A stretch of DNA of 60,385 nt from CAZKYX01 sp964557125 (GCA_964557125.1 CAZKYX010000005.1:1-60385); one strand, 5' to 3'. Shown: positions 42,533-52,430, numbered from the stretch's first letter. Translations and numbers: made by a program. Notes: generated by a model not told the origin, from the sequence alone.

Positions 42533-42733
42533 AGGCAGTATTAGTTCTGTTTTTTAGCGAACTTTAAAACAATTAAATTACTGAAATGAATGCAGGTGGT
42601 TGACAAAATAGAGGAGGCAGTATTGTTTGTTCGCACGCTCTTATCATACAATATTGAGGCATTCGTACACAATATTCTCTCTAGTTTCTTGATTTCCTTT
42701 GCAGTGCGGCCTACACTGTAATTAAGGAGTATT
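42533..42733. promoter_or_regulatory. Divergent intergenic region between pilB and the Clp-like pair
   Basis: This is the longest gene-free stretch in the window (201 nt). On the plus strand, TTGATT (42689-42694), 17 nt, TACACT (42712-42717) and a Shine-Dalgarno AAGGAG (42724-42729) lead to the ATG at 42734. On the minus strand a possible promoter for the pilus operon is TTGTGT with TATGAT after 18 nt, about 42650-42680; this one is weak. No RNA gene is apparent. Confidence 0.5.
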
Positions 42734-43060
42734 ATGGCTTTTTTACTGTACCCGTTTTATCTGCTCGAATTTTGGTACAAAGATGTCTTATTAAGTTTGT
42801 TCAAGCTTTTTAAGTATATTAATTCGTATGCGTTCTCTCTGTTTTCAGTGAGACTTCTTCTGGTATCGTTTTTTAAACCACTTAAAAACGAATATAGACA
42901 AGGGTTGGTGTTGTTCTCTGTTTTTTTTGGCATATTCATTAAGTCATTTTTTTTAGGAATTGTCGCAATTATTTTTCTACCTTTACTTGTCATTGAAGCA
43001 GGTATCCTTCTTTTGATTCTAGGTTTACCAATAGGGCTTTTGTATCTAGTATTTGCATGA
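42734..43060 (+). CDS. Small membrane protein upstream of the Clp-like gene
   Basis: A 108-residue protein with hydrophobic segments at about 1-15, 55-80 and 82-106 and a central basic stretch (SFFKPLKNEYRQG). I do not recognise the family. It has its own promoter and Shine-Dalgarno, and its stop overlaps the start of the Clp-like gene by 4 nt (ATGA), so the two proteins are probably made together. A membrane partner or adaptor for the anchored AAA+ protein is a reasonable inference. Confidence 0.7.
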   Translation: MAFLLYPFYLLEFWYKDVLLSLFKLFKYINSYAFSLFSVRLLLVSFFKPLKNEYRQGLVLFSVFFGIFIKSFFLGIVAIIFLPLLVIEAGILLLILGLPIGLLYLVFA

Positions 43061-45420
43061 AAAATAATTTCTATACACTCTACAAAATATTAAATTCTCC
43101 GATAGTATTGTTTGTGAGAATTACTGTTTTTGTTGTCTTAATACTCATGCTTTATTTGAATTTACAAAGTCCTGATATGTTGCTTCGGCTGTTATTTTTA
43201 GGGTTTGTGGTCATCCTAAATGAACTATTTATTTTTGAGAAAATTAACAAAACTGCACCGAGAGAAAAAGTAGTGCACACAAAAAATGCAGTTGATTGCC
43301 TTAATTTTTCGCTCAAAAGACTATTTGAAGACCACGAAATTGCCTACATATTACAAACTGTTAGTAAAAATTCAGCTGCCATGCTACTTCAAAAAAAGAT
43401 TGGTATTCAAATTCCGACGGGTGAGTTTGAGAGCATTGATAAGCAGGAACTGCTCGATGAATTGCAAAGTATAGTGCTCGCTGTAAAGGGAAATTATATT
43501 TATCATGTTGACGTTTGCGCTGCTGTTTTTATCATTTTGAATAAAAAGCAGAAAATTCTTCAAGAGCACGAATTAAATAGCACAGATATTTTGTATGTTC
43601 TCTATTGGGTACGTCGTGAGTTAGGTATAGATAAAAAATCAGATCAAGAGATAGCATTTTCTGGTAGCGGGGTTTTTGATTTTTTTGTGTATGGGTGGAG
43701 CGAGCAGGTCAAGAAGTATTCAGAGAATTTTACTACCCATGTCGTAAGAGAATTTTCGCCTGACATCATTGGACGAAATCGAGAGTATGATTTGCTGGTT
43801 ACAGCGTTATCAAAAAATTCCGTGAGCAACGCTCTCATTGTTGGTCAGCCTGGAACAGGTGTTACCACGCTCGTTTCACTGCTAGCTTACGAATCAAATA
43901 GGGCAGCAGTACCTGCTGGCCTATCACACAAAATGGTATTTAAATTATTGGCAGATAGACTTTTGGCTGGGGTGCAGAATCAAGGGGAACTTGAGGATAG
44001 ATTTACCTCTCTTTTTGCCGAAATAGAGCATTCTGGCAACATTATTATATATGTTCCATACATTGAGAATATATTTGGCGGCGGAGGTTTTGATTTCGAT
44101 ATTTCAGGATCATTATTCGACTATCTAAAAAGCAATAAAATAAAAATCATTGGCAGTACTACTCCAGAAGCTTACAAGCAATTCATAGAGCCCAAAACGT
44201 CGTTACACGAATTTTTTGATATCGTAACAGTTGATGAGCCTGACTTGGAAATGACCATGTACATGCTGTTTGAGGTTATTGGGAAAATAGAGCATATTAA
44301 TCGAGTTGTCATAACATATGATGGAGTTAAGGAAAGTGTTGCCCTATCATCTTCTTACATTTCAGATGGACACTTTCCCTCAAAGGCGATAATACTTCTC
44401 GAGGATGCTGTTGCTACAGCAAAGATACATGGAAAGACAGTTGTTACCAAGCATGAGGTTCGTTCTCTTGTAGAAAGTAAAACCCACATACTTCTCGAGA
44501 ATCCAAATCAAGATGAAAAGGACAAGTTGTTGCATATGGAGGAAGGATTACATAAACATGTAATTGCTCAGGAAGAGGCGGTAGGTGCAATTGCGGGTGC
44601 CTTGAGAAGAGTAAGAAGCGGCATCAAGCACGATAACCATCCGTTATGTTCCTTTTTGTTTTTGGGTCCCACAGGCGTGGGTAAAACTGAATGCGCAAAA
44701 GCTTTAGCACGTGAGTACTTTGGTAGTGAAGATGCAATGATACGTCTTGATATGAGTGAGTATCAAACGCAGGATTCTATACATAAAATTCTAGGAGATG
44801 GGCAGGCAAATGGTTTTATAGAGCAGGTTAGTCAAAACCCATTTTCACTTATTTTGTTAGATGAGTTTGAAAAAGCTCATCCACAGATTTTAGATGTATT
44901 TTTACAGGTACTGGATGATGCACGAATGACAAGTGACAATGGAAAGACGATAACTTTCAGAAATAATATTATTATTGCGACAGCAAACGCAGGGAGCGAA
45001 TTTATTAGAGAGAAATTGAATAGTGGTACGAGTAGCGACGACCTTAAAAAAATTCTTGTAGAGGATTTGATGAAAAAAGAAAGATTTAAACCAGAGCTTC
45101 TGAATAGATTTGATGATGTTATCGTTTTTAAGCCTCTCACGAAAAATGATACAAAAAAAGTTTCCCGAAAAATGCTTGATGCGCTCACGAAGGAATTAGA
45201 AGGAAAACAGCTGTCTATTGCATTTGATGATACTATCGTTGATTGGGTTGCAACCACTTCGTTTGATGATGACTTTGGTGCCCGTAATATTAAGAGATTT
45301 ATTACTCATAATATTGAAAATGTACTGTCAGAAAAAATTCTAGATGGGAGCTTAAATAAATTTGCAAACCACGTAGTGCGTCTTTCAGCGAACAATACTC
45401 TGACTTTTGTAGGAGACTGA
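43057..45420 (+). CDS. Membrane-anchored Clp-like protein with degenerate first AAA domain
   Basis: A 787-residue Clp/Hsp100-type protein. Two N-terminal helices (about 16-36 and 41-60) anchor it, followed by a Clp-N-like helical domain (about 75-195). AAA1 keeps the fold (IIGRNREYDLLVTAL), but its Walker A reads GQPGTGVTT, with Val for the catalytic Lys (about 270), and its Walker B reads IIIYVPYIENI, without Asp-Glu (about 330). AAA2 is intact, with GPTGVGKTE (about 537) and LILLDEFEKAHP (about 598), but lacks a ClpP-docking loop. There is no M-domain. AAA1 is probably structural and AAA2 is the motor. Coupled by 4 nt to the upstream membrane protein. Substrates are unknown; membrane protein extraction is possible. 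Confidence 0.85.
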   Translation: MKNNFYTLYKILNSPIVLFVRITVFVVLILMLYLNLQSPDMLLRLLFLGFVVILNELFIFEKINKTAPREKVVHTKNAVDCLNFSLKRLFEDHEIAYILQTVSKNSAAMLLQKKIGIQIPTGEFESIDKQELLDELQSIVLAVKGNYIYHVDVCAAVFIILNKKQKILQEHELNSTDILYVLYWVRRELGIDKKSDQEIAFSGSGVFDFFVYGWSEQVKKYSENFTTHVVREFSPDIIGRNREYDLLVTALSKNSVSNALIVGQPGTGVTTLVSLLAYESNRAAVPAGLSHKMVFKLLADRLLAGVQNQGELEDRFTSLFAEIEHSGNIIIYVPYIENIFGGGGFDFDISGSLFDYLKSNKIKIIGSTTPEAYKQFIEPKTSLHEFFDIVTVDEPDLEMTMYMLFEVIGKIEHINRVVITYDGVKESVALSSSYISDGHFPSKAIILLEDAVATAKIHGKTVVTKHEVRSLVESKTHILLENPNQDEKDKLLHMEEGLHKHVIAQEEAVGAIAGALRRVRSGIKHDNHPLCSFLFLGPTGVGKTECAKALAREYFGSEDAMIRLDMSEYQTQDSIHKILGDGQANGFIEQVSQNPFSLILLDEFEKAHPQILDVFLQVLDDARMTSDNGKTITFRNNIIIATANAGSEFIREKLNSGTSSDDLKKILVEDLMKKERFKPELLNRFDDVIVFKPLTKNDTKKVSRKMLDALTKELEGKQLSIAFDDTIVDWVATTSFDDDFGARNIKRFITHNIENVLSEKILDGSLNKFANHVVRLSANNTLTFVGD

Positions 45421-45427
45421 TATATTG

Positions 45428-45443
45428 TACAATTAATAATATG
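45428..45443 (+). promoter_or_regulatory. -10 box adjacent to the dehydrogenase start
   Basis: TACAAT (45428-45433) ends 7 nt before the ATG at 45441; the -35 is unclear. No Shine-Dalgarno is present, so a leaderless transcript is likely. Confidence 0.45.
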
Positions 45444-46445
45444 AAAATCGCCTTTTTTGAATTAGCTGAATGGGAAAAAAAATATTTTGAAAAAGAGTTT
45501 GTAAATTCTTTTGAAGTATTCTTTTCTGACAAGCCACTTTCAAAAGATACCGTTGAGCCGATTAAAGATATTGAAATGCTAGTTGTCTTTATTCATTCCT
45601 ACATCAATAAAGAAATCTTGGACCAACTTCCAAATATAAAATTTATTACTACTATGTCAACAGGATTTGATCATATTGATATGGTTGAGTGCGGGAATAG
45701 GAATATAACTGTTTGTAATGTTCCTACCTATGGAGAAACGGTAGTTGCAGAGCATGCTTTTGCATTACTGCTCGCAATTTCAAGAAGACTCATTGAATCT
45801 GTGGAGAGAGTGAAGAGTGGTAATTTTTCCCCGAGTGGCCTTACAGGTTTTGAATTGAAAGGGAAGACATTAGGAGTAATTGGGGTTGGGAGTATTGGAA
45901 CAAATGTTATAAAAATTGCGAAAGGTTTTGGGATGAATGTGCTTGCATACAAAAGAACCCCAGATTTGGTTTTAGAGCAGCAATTGGGATTTAAATTTGT
46001 TGATATGGACACGTTGTATGCGAAGTCTGACGTGATAACCTTGCACGTTCCCTACTCAAAAGAAACACATCACCTATTGGGTGCAGAGGCATTTACGAAA
46101 ATGAAGGATGGTGTGATTGTTCTTAATACAGCACGAGGAGGTCTTATTGAAAATTCTGCATTGCTTGCCGCGCTTCACAGTGGAAAGGTGAAGGGAGCGG
46201 GCCTTGATGTTTTGGAGGAAGAACCAATATTAATGGAGGAAAAAGAGCTTATTTCAAAAGATTATGATAAGGATGCTTTGTTGACCGTATTGCAAAATCA
46301 CATGCTGGTAAGTCACCCGAATGTTATTATTTCTCCCCATAATGCATTTAATAGTAACGAAGCCCTCCAAAAGATTGTTGAGACAACCCATCAGAATATT
46401 ACAGAATTTGCATCAGGTGCCCCGATAAATACCGTAAAGCAGTAG
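45441..46445 (+). CDS. D-isomer-specific 2-hydroxyacid dehydrogenase (D-lactate dehydrogenase-like)
   Basis: An NAD-dependent oxidoreductase that reduces a 2-keto acid to the D-hydroxy acid. Present are the Rossmann motif GVIGVGSIGTNVIKIAKGFG (about 147-166) and the catalytic residues Arg in NTARGGLIENSAL (about 234), Glu in LDVLEEEP (about 259) and His in SPHNAFNS (about 299). The fold and the segment LISKDYDKDALLTVLQNH, with its long loop before the His, fit D-lactate dehydrogenase best. It is 334 residues long. In a fermentative CPR cell it would regenerate NAD by making D-lactate. It may be cotranscribed with the next gene, 6 nt away. Confidence 0.88.
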   Translation: MKIAFFELAEWEKKYFEKEFVNSFEVFFSDKPLSKDTVEPIKDIEMLVVFIHSYINKEILDQLPNIKFITTMSTGFDHIDMVECGNRNITVCNVPTYGETVVAEHAFALLLAISRRLIESVERVKSGNFSPSGLTGFELKGKTLGVIGVGSIGTNVIKIAKGFGMNVLAYKRTPDLVLEQQLGFKFVDMDTLYAKSDVITLHVPYSKETHHLLGAEAFTKMKDGVIVLNTARGGLIENSALLAALHSGKVKGAGLDVLEEEPILMEEKELISKDYDKDALLTVLQNHMLVSHPNVIISPHNAFNSNEALQKIVETTHQNITEFASGAPINTVKQ

Positions 46446-46451
46446 TCGGTT

Positions 46452-47510
46452 ATGACATTTAAAGAATATTCCATTCAATCAAGGGAGCGAATAAAAAATC
46501 ATCTTGTATCTTTTATGGATGAAAAAAGGAACGAAAATCTTCCTGCTATTTTTAAGGAACAGAGACTAATTGATTCCCTAGAGTCCTTCGCTCTGCGAGG
46601 TAAATTAATTAGAGGGACACTATTTTTACTGATGTGTGAAGCCTTTGGCACCAAAATAAATAGAGAAACACTCAACATTGCTTGTGCGATCGAGATTATG
46701 CATTCATCACTTCTTATTCAGGATGATGTTATTGATAATGACCTAACTCGACGTGGTGCAAAGACTATATTTGCACATTATAGCGATGAAGGAGAAAGAA
46801 TTGGAGCATTTGATGCGTATCATTATGGAATTTCAACAGCAATCGTTGCAGCAGACGTTGCCTTCTTTTTTGCAATAGAACTTATTTCAAGTTTTAACAG
46901 CCCATCTCTTAGTGCTCTTTTAAAATATTATGCACACGAAGTGTATCTAGTATCACTGGCGGAAAGCGCTGATTCTATTTTTGGTCAGACATCTATTGAG
47001 CCTGCAAAGGAGGATATATACGCTGTATATAAATACAAAACGGCTCGTTATACCTTCTCCCTTCCATTTGAAATGGCAGCGATAGTATCAGGAGGAAAAG
47101 GTGGGCAGCAAAAAGAACTTGGTAGTCTTGGTGAGTTGGCAGGAATAATTTTCCAATTGAAGGATGATGAAATTGGTTTGTTTGGCGACGAAGCTTTAAT
47201 CGGCAAACCAGTAGGCTCTGATATTCGCGAAAATAAAAAGACGCTAATACGAGCTCTTTTATACGAACACGCTGATGAGTCAGATAGACAAGTGTTGGAT
47301 ACCTGCTTTGGAAACACAAAAGGAGGAAATGACCAGACGGAAATAGTAAGAAATATATACAAAAAATATAAAATAGGAAATTATATCGACAAAGAAATTC
47401 AACAATTAATGGATCGGGTTTGGGAGATGTACAACCGTTTGGAAATAGATGCAGAATACAAGAGTCTAGTGAAAGAATTACTTGAATTTAATCTTAGCCG
47501 TTCATATTAA
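46452..47510 (+). CDS. Polyprenyl (geranylgeranyl-type) diphosphate synthase
   Basis: A trans-isoprenyl diphosphate synthase of 352 residues that condenses IPP with allylic diphosphates. The first Asp-rich motif is LLIQDDVIDND (about 93-103) and the second is FQLKDDEIGLFGD (about 235-247), where the fifth residue is Gly instead of Asp. Upstream, ALRGKLIRGTLFLL corresponds to the GGKRxRP-type substrate motif in altered form. It probably supplies the polyprenyl carrier used by the envelope-glycan enzymes at 10-14 kb, although product length cannot be judged by eye. It converges on the RND gene with a 4-nt overlap. Confidence 0.88.
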   Translation: MTFKEYSIQSRERIKNHLVSFMDEKRNENLPAIFKEQRLIDSLESFALRGKLIRGTLFLLMCEAFGTKINRETLNIACAIEIMHSSLLIQDDVIDNDLTRRGAKTIFAHYSDEGERIGAFDAYHYGISTAIVAADVAFFFAIELISSFNSPSLSALLKYYAHEVYLVSLAESADSIFGQTSIEPAKEDIYAVYKYKTARYTFSLPFEMAAIVSGGKGGQQKELGSLGELAGIIFQLKDDEIGLFGDEALIGKPVGSDIRENKKTLIRALLYEHADESDRQVLDTCFGNTKGGNDQTEIVRNIYKKYKIGNYIDKEIQQLMDRVWEMYNRLEIDAEYKSLVKELLEFNLSRSY

Positions 47511-50500
47511 TTTTTGTTATTAAGTTTTTCTCCTCTACCGTAAATTGCAGCATATACAACAGGTATGAAGAACAACATAATAAGACCTGAAAAAGTAAGT
47601 CCAGCAATAATTGCACCACCAAGCCCCCTCCATAACGGATCGGATAGTGTGATTGGGGTGAGTCCTACAATGGTTGCAATAGAAGTGAGTGCAATTGGTT
47701 CAAGACGTGAGGAAGAAGCTTCAGTAATTGAGTCTTTAAAGTTCATGTTATTTTTTTGATTTGTGAGTATTTTGTCAACGATAAGAATTGAATTTTTAAC
47801 GACAATTCCAAAAAGAGCAAGTACACCTATAAGAGCTGGGAATGATAAGGGAGTCTGCGTAAGTGCAAAAATAATGAAAACTCCAGTAATGGAAAGTGGT
47901 ATGACAAGCATCACAATAAATGCTTTTCTGAATGAGGAGAATTGCAAGACTAGTGTAATAATGATAAGCAGGAATGAATAAATCATTGCTTGTAAAATTG
48001 AATTAACGGACTTTTGATTTTCTTCATTTGCGCCACCCGTTGCCCACCCATAACCAGTCGGCAGATTTAGGGTATCTGCAAATTTCTCAAGATTTGCATT
48101 CATTGCGGCCACGTTATTTCCTGCAGTCACCGAAGCAGTAACTGATAATGTTCTTTTTCCGTCTTCTCGAGTGATAAGGGTTGGGTTTGCTTTCAGTATC
48201 ACTTTCCCAAGTGCATTAAGCGGTATTGGTCCCGATTGAGTAGGAATGACAACTCTTGAAATGTCCTCAACGTTTTGTGTTTTACTTCCTAATCGCAAGG
48301 TAATATCCTCTGTAAGGTCGAGCTCGTTTTCAAATTTTAAAGTATCAGTTTCAAATCCTGTGGCAAATATTCTTAGCCACAATCCTAAATCTGAAACTGC
48401 TACATTGTTTGCTGCCATTTTTGCTTTGTCTGGAACAAAAACAAATTTTGAAGTACTCGGTTTTATCGACTTATCTATATTGGTAACTCCTGTTTGCCTT
48501 GATAGATACGCTTGAATTTTTCCGGCATATGAATCAAGTGTTGCAAGGTCTGGGCCAAACAATTTTATCTGTAAATCAGCTCCTGCCGGCGGTCCTCCAG
48601 AAACTTCGTTAATTGAGATTTTCCCGTTGCTATAGCTGCTAAATTTACGACGTAAGCCGTTTGCAATAGCTGATGCTGTTTTTTCCCTGTCTTTATTTAA
48701 GGTGAGTGAGTAAAGTAAATTATTACTTGATGTACCGGAAGTTCCACCTTCTGTTGAAAATCCCTGTCCAGTTTCAAGTGTTATAAAATCAACATCTTTT
48801 GTGTTTTTTAATGAATTGAATATTTGAAGACCTTCCTTTTCAGCAGTCTGCGTGTTAGTGCCTGAAGGGAGTTCTACTGAAATATATAAATTATCCTCAT
48901 CGGTTTTTGGGAAGAACTCGTTTTTAACAAATCCTAATGGCAAAAGCATAAATGAAAATAATGAGAAAATAACAACCATGAGCATTGTTGTTCTACGGGC
49001 TTTACGAGATGAAAGAATTCTATGAAGAACGGATTGGTATCGAGTTTCTAGTCCTCTAAAATTAAATATTCCATCATTCAGTGCATGTTTTAGATAGTTT
49101 TTGTGTTTTTCTGTAATGGTAATTCTTTTTGAAACAGTTGTCACTATCCATGTTTTTAACTGCAAAAGGATAAAAATAAATAGTGCTACTGCAAGAATTT
49201 CAATAAGTACGATATTTGATTGGGGAAGCACAAAGGTAACAAGCACCCACAAAAGAACAGCAAAGAGAATAATGGTAAAGAGTACCTTAACACGAAGCGG
49301 CAATTGCGGTTTTAGTAAGAAAACCATTAGAGGCAGTGTTATGAAGAGCGCTACAAATATTGAGCCAAGCAGCGCTGATGACACAACGATTGGAATAGGC
49401 TTAATAAATTCTCCAATAAGACCTGTTCCTAAAATGAGAGGTATAAAAGCCCAGACTGTTGTTATTGTTGTGGTAAGAATTACTATTCGAAAATCTCTAA
49501 AAACAAGTAGCGCAGTTTCAAGTGGGGTAAATTTGTCTGTTCTGTAATATGAGGTCATCGCGGAAATTATCACTATGGTGTCATCAACGAGTAGTCCAAG
49601 AGAGAGGAGGAGCGAGAATGTTGCTAGGAAAGAAAACTCTATGTGAGTTAGCCGCATTGCAATAAATGTAATTAAAAATGTAAGGGGAACTGAAAGCATA
49701 GATATGAATGCTTGGCGAATGCCCAAAAAGAGAAGTAGCACAACAAAAACAAGCGCAATGGTTATCACAACATCTCTGATAAGATTGCTAAATTCGTCAC
49801 TTAGAACTTCTGCTGCATTGGAAATAGTAAAGATTGAAAAGTTTCCTTTTTCACTTTCCAGTTTTTCTTTCACCAATTTTTGGGCATCTTCATTTGCCTC
49901 TTCAATATTCGATGTTGTTACACGAAATATATTAAAAGTTACTGAAGGGCTAACGGTGTTAGATGTTAATATGTAAGATTGATTTTGGTCTGGTTTTGAT
50001 ACTTCCTTTATTTCAGCAATATCTCCAAGTGAGATAATTTGACTGTCTACATTTAGAGTAATGTCGCGAATATCTTGTATGTCGGTTGTGCCTTTATCTA
50101 TCGAAAGCGAAAAAACAAGATTATTTGTTTTTACAACACCTGCGGGAAAAGAACTGAGACTTCCCTTTATTGCACCCATAATTATTTGTGGGTTAATTTT
50201 GTATGAAGAGATTACCTCAGGTCTTAGAATTATTTGGATTTCTTGCTCATCAATACCGGTGATTTGCACCCTATCGATACTTGGTATATCTTGTAAATCG
50301 TTTTTTAGATTTCTGGCAAATCGTATAAGGCTTGCCTTATCCCCACTCTTGGATACCAATGTGTATACCCATATGGGCTGATTTTCAAAATCAAGCTTGC
50401 TGATATTTGAATCTAAGGCGTCTTCGGGAAGGTCAGTTATGCTTGTGACAGCAGACTCAACATCGGATTCTGCTTTATCCGGGTCAACTCCTGATGAGAA

Positions 50501-50833
50501 TTCAACAGTCACGAGTGAAACAGAATCTCTTGACGTTGAAGTTACCTGTTTTACATTATCAATTCCTGTTACTGCATCTTCAATGTGGGTGCTAATAAGC
50601 GTCTCAATGTCACTCGGGCTACCGCCAGGTAGGACAGTTGAGACGATGATAAGAGGGATTCTAATTGTTGGATTAAGTTTGCGAGGGAGGGAGGTATATG
50701 ATTGAATTCCTACTGCAAGAATTCCAATCAGCACTAAAATGAGCAACCGAAAATTCGTAACATATTTTGCGAAAAATGAATTCTTCAGTTGATTATCGAA
50801 GGTTAGTTTTTTTAAATATTGGGAAGTGCTCAT
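47507..50833 (-). CDS. RND-family efflux transporter permease (AcrB-type)
   Basis: A 1108-residue proton-driven exporter. One helix near residue 35 is followed by a porter domain (NPTIRIPLIIVSTVLPGGSPSDIETL), helices 2-6, a second porter domain and helices 8-12. The proton-relay pair Asp-Asp is present in LGLLVDDTIVIISAM (TM4), and the Lys in FGIVVKNSILIVDKIL (TM10). The length is a little above the usual 1020-1050 because of extra helices between TM6 and TM7 (about 505-570). It follows the membrane-fusion gene by 5 nt. No outer-membrane TolC-type gene exists nearby. Confidence 0.94.
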   Translation of the reverse strand: MSTSQYLKKLTFDNQLKNSFFAKYVTNFRLLILVLIGILAVGIQSYTSLPRKLNPTIRIPLIIVSTVLPGGSPSDIETLISTHIEDAVTGIDNVKQVTSTSRDSVSLVTVEFSSGVDPDKAESDVESAVTSITDLPEDALDSNISKLDFENQPIWVYTLVSKSGDKASLIRFARNLKNDLQDIPSIDRVQITGIDEQEIQIILRPEVISSYKINPQIIMGAIKGSLSSFPAGVVKTNNLVFSLSIDKGTTDIQDIRDITLNVDSQIISLGDIAEIKEVSKPDQNQSYILTSNTVSPSVTFNIFRVTTSNIEEANEDAQKLVKEKLESEKGNFSIFTISNAAEVLSDEFSNLIRDVVITIALVFVVLLLFLGIRQAFISMLSVPLTFLITFIAMRLTHIEFSFLATFSLLLSLGLLVDDTIVIISAMTSYYRTDKFTPLETALLVFRDFRIVILTTTITTVWAFIPLILGTGLIGEFIKPIPIVVSSALLGSIFVALFITLPLMVFLLKPQLPLRVKVLFTIILFAVLLWVLVTFVLPQSNIVLIEILAVALFIFILLQLKTWIVTTVSKRITITEKHKNYLKHALNDGIFNFRGLETRYQSVLHRILSSRKARRTTMLMVVIFSLFSFMLLPLGFVKNEFFPKTDEDNLYISVELPSGTNTQTAEKEGLQIFNSLKNTKDVDFITLETGQGFSTEGGTSGTSSNNLLYSLTLNKDREKTASAIANGLRRKFSSYSNGKISINEVSGGPPAGADLQIKLFGPDLATLDSYAGKIQAYLSRQTGVTNIDKSIKPSTSKFVFVPDKAKMAANNVAVSDLGLWLRIFATGFETDTLKFENELDLTEDITLRLGSKTQNVEDISRVVIPTQSGPIPLNALGKVILKANPTLITREDGKRTLSVTASVTAGNNVAAMNANLEKFADTLNLPTGYGWATGGANEENQKSVNSILQAMIYSFLLIIITLVLQFSSFRKAFIVMLVIPLSITGVFIIFALTQTPLSFPALIGVLALFGIVVKNSILIVDKILTNQKNNMNFKDSITEASSSRLEPIALTSIATIVGLTPITLSDPLWRGLGGAIIAGLTFSGLIMLFFIPVVYAAIYGRGEKLNNKN

Positions 50834-50838
50834 ACATA

Positions 50839-52281
50839 TCAGTTTTCGACTTTAATCAAGTCACCGGCAACAATGTTTCGATTCAGAATGATTTGTTCGT
50901 TGCTATTAAGTCCTTTCTCAATGCCTACGTATTTTCCAATTACCTCTCCCAATGTTACTTTTTTTGATTCAGCTTTATTGTTATTAACTACGAATACAAA
51001 CGCTTCGTTTTGTGTTTGAAATACGCTATCGACTGGAATAAAGGGTCTAATATTATTAGACTTTGCTTCTCCAACCGAAAGTGAAACAGCCACAAAAGAA
51101 CTGTCTGTAAAGAGACTTCTGTAGCTTTCATCAATGGTAAAAATTACTGAATACAATTGTCCGACAGTAGCTTCTGTTGAAACGTATGAGGGAAAAGCTT
51201 CGATTGTTTTTCCAGACACTTCTATGAATGCCTTTTGCGTAAGGGATACTCCCTCAGCAGTTGACTGTGGAACTTTTGCGTCAACCATTATATTTCCATC
51301 AAGACCTGAAATGGTTGCAAGAAGTGTTCCGGGATTTACCGAGTCACCGATTTTAACATGAACTTTTTGAACAACTGCTTTGAAAGGTGCTGCCGGAAAC
51401 ATGAGGGCTTCCTGTACTTGTGCAAGTTTTAGTTGAACACCGCTTGAATCAAGACTTAGTTTTAGGGCTTTCTCCTGCAAATCAAGTTGGGCAAGGGCGA
51501 TATCCTTTCCAATGTCTGATAATTGTGCTGGTCCTCTTGAATTATCTGCTTGGAGTTCCGCATTTCGTTGGCCAGTTTTTAATTGAGTAAGAACTGTAAG
51601 ATATTGGCTTTTCATTTGTTTTGTAGTAATATCTTGAATTGGATTTGCGTCAATTGATACAAGTATCTCTTCATTTAGTCTAATGAGTGCTTGAGTGTCT
51701 CCAATTGAGTCTTGAGCAATTTTTCTCATTTCATCATTTGTGGTATCTTGTTTTTCGGCAATTTCCCGCTGTTTTTTGATAATTTCTTTTTGTGTATCGT
51801 ATGTTTCCTTAACACTCTTATATTGAAGCCCAGCTAGTTGGCGTTGGAGGGAGGGAGCGTTGCCACCTTGATAGTTTGATGAAAGACTCAGAATGACTGT
51901 TCCTTTTTGAATTTCACTTCCTTCTGTTGTATTTATTGATGCAACAACTCCCGGTGTTTGTGCAATAATTTTTATAACTCCTGACTTCTTAACCTCACCT
52001 TGTACTGATATTCTTGGAGATTGACCTATGGTAAAGACCTTAACTTGTTTTGCCAAGACCTGTGTATTCTCAACAGGTGGCTTAGTTTTAAACGCAGTAC
52101 TTCCCAAAAAAATGACAACTAAAAGAATTCCAAGTGCGATAAAAAAACTTAAGAATGGCTTTTTTTGTATATACACTGTTGTCTTCTTATAGCTTTTCTT
52201 AATGACATCTTTGCGCACACGAGAGGAAGCAACTTGCTTTAAGTTTTTCAACTTTTTTAATATCACCTTTTTACTGAACAT
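50839..52281 (-). CDS. Membrane-fusion (HlyD/AcrA-type) subunit of the RND pump
   Basis: A 480-residue periplasmic-adaptor-type protein. A basic cytoplasmic stretch (about 1-42) is followed by a helix at about 45-62. Next come the first half of the lipoyl domain (VVASINTTEGSEIQKGTVIL), a coiled coil (about 145-260, rich in Gln, Lys, Glu), the second half (FKAVVQKVHVKIGDSVNPGTLL) and beta-barrel domains. The frame is open to 52350; the ATG at 52281 gives a more typical N terminus. It is cotranscribed with the RND gene. In a monoderm CPR cell it would cap or load the pump at the outer face. Confidence 0.88.
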   Translation of the reverse strand: MFSKKVILKKLKNLKQVASSRVRKDVIKKSYKKTTVYIQKKPFLSFFIALGILLVVIFLGSTAFKTKPPVENTQVLAKQVKVFTIGQSPRISVQGEVKKSGVIKIIAQTPGVVASINTTEGSEIQKGTVILSLSSNYQGGNAPSLQRQLAGLQYKSVKETYDTQKEIIKKQREIAEKQDTTNDEMRKIAQDSIGDTQALIRLNEEILVSIDANPIQDITTKQMKSQYLTVLTQLKTGQRNAELQADNSRGPAQLSDIGKDIALAQLDLQEKALKLSLDSSGVQLKLAQVQEALMFPAAPFKAVVQKVHVKIGDSVNPGTLLATISGLDGNIMVDAKVPQSTAEGVSLTQKAFIEVSGKTIEAFPSYVSTEATVGQLYSVIFTIDESYRSLFTDSSFVAVSLSVGEAKSNNIRPFIPVDSVFQTQNEAFVFVVNNNKAESKKVTLGEVIGKYVGIEKGLNSNEQIILNRNIVAGDLIKVEN

Positions 52282-52391
52282 ATGAATAAGAAAAGAAACA
52301 CTTACTGTGGGGCAGACGGAGGGCAGAATCCTGTGCTTTTTAGAGCTCAAGCATTTTACAAGGTAACAGGTGATAAGTCAACGCTCACCAA

Positions 52392-52430
52392 TTGATATTT
52401 TTTAAAGATTAGTCTACTCTAAAGGGAGTG
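52392..52430 (+). promoter_or_regulatory. Promoter and GTG start of the holin-like gene
   Basis: TTGATA (52392-52397), 17 nt and TACTCT (52415-52420) lie 7 nt before the GTG at 52428. AAGGG overlaps the -1 to -6 region, too near to act as a Shine-Dalgarno, so a leaderless GTG-initiated message is the simplest reading. Confidence 0.5.

Noticed and set aside
42533..42733. tRNA or small RNA gene in the longest intergenic gap
   Set aside because: No cloverleaf, T-arm GTTCRA motif or CCA end; the region is explained by divergent promoters.
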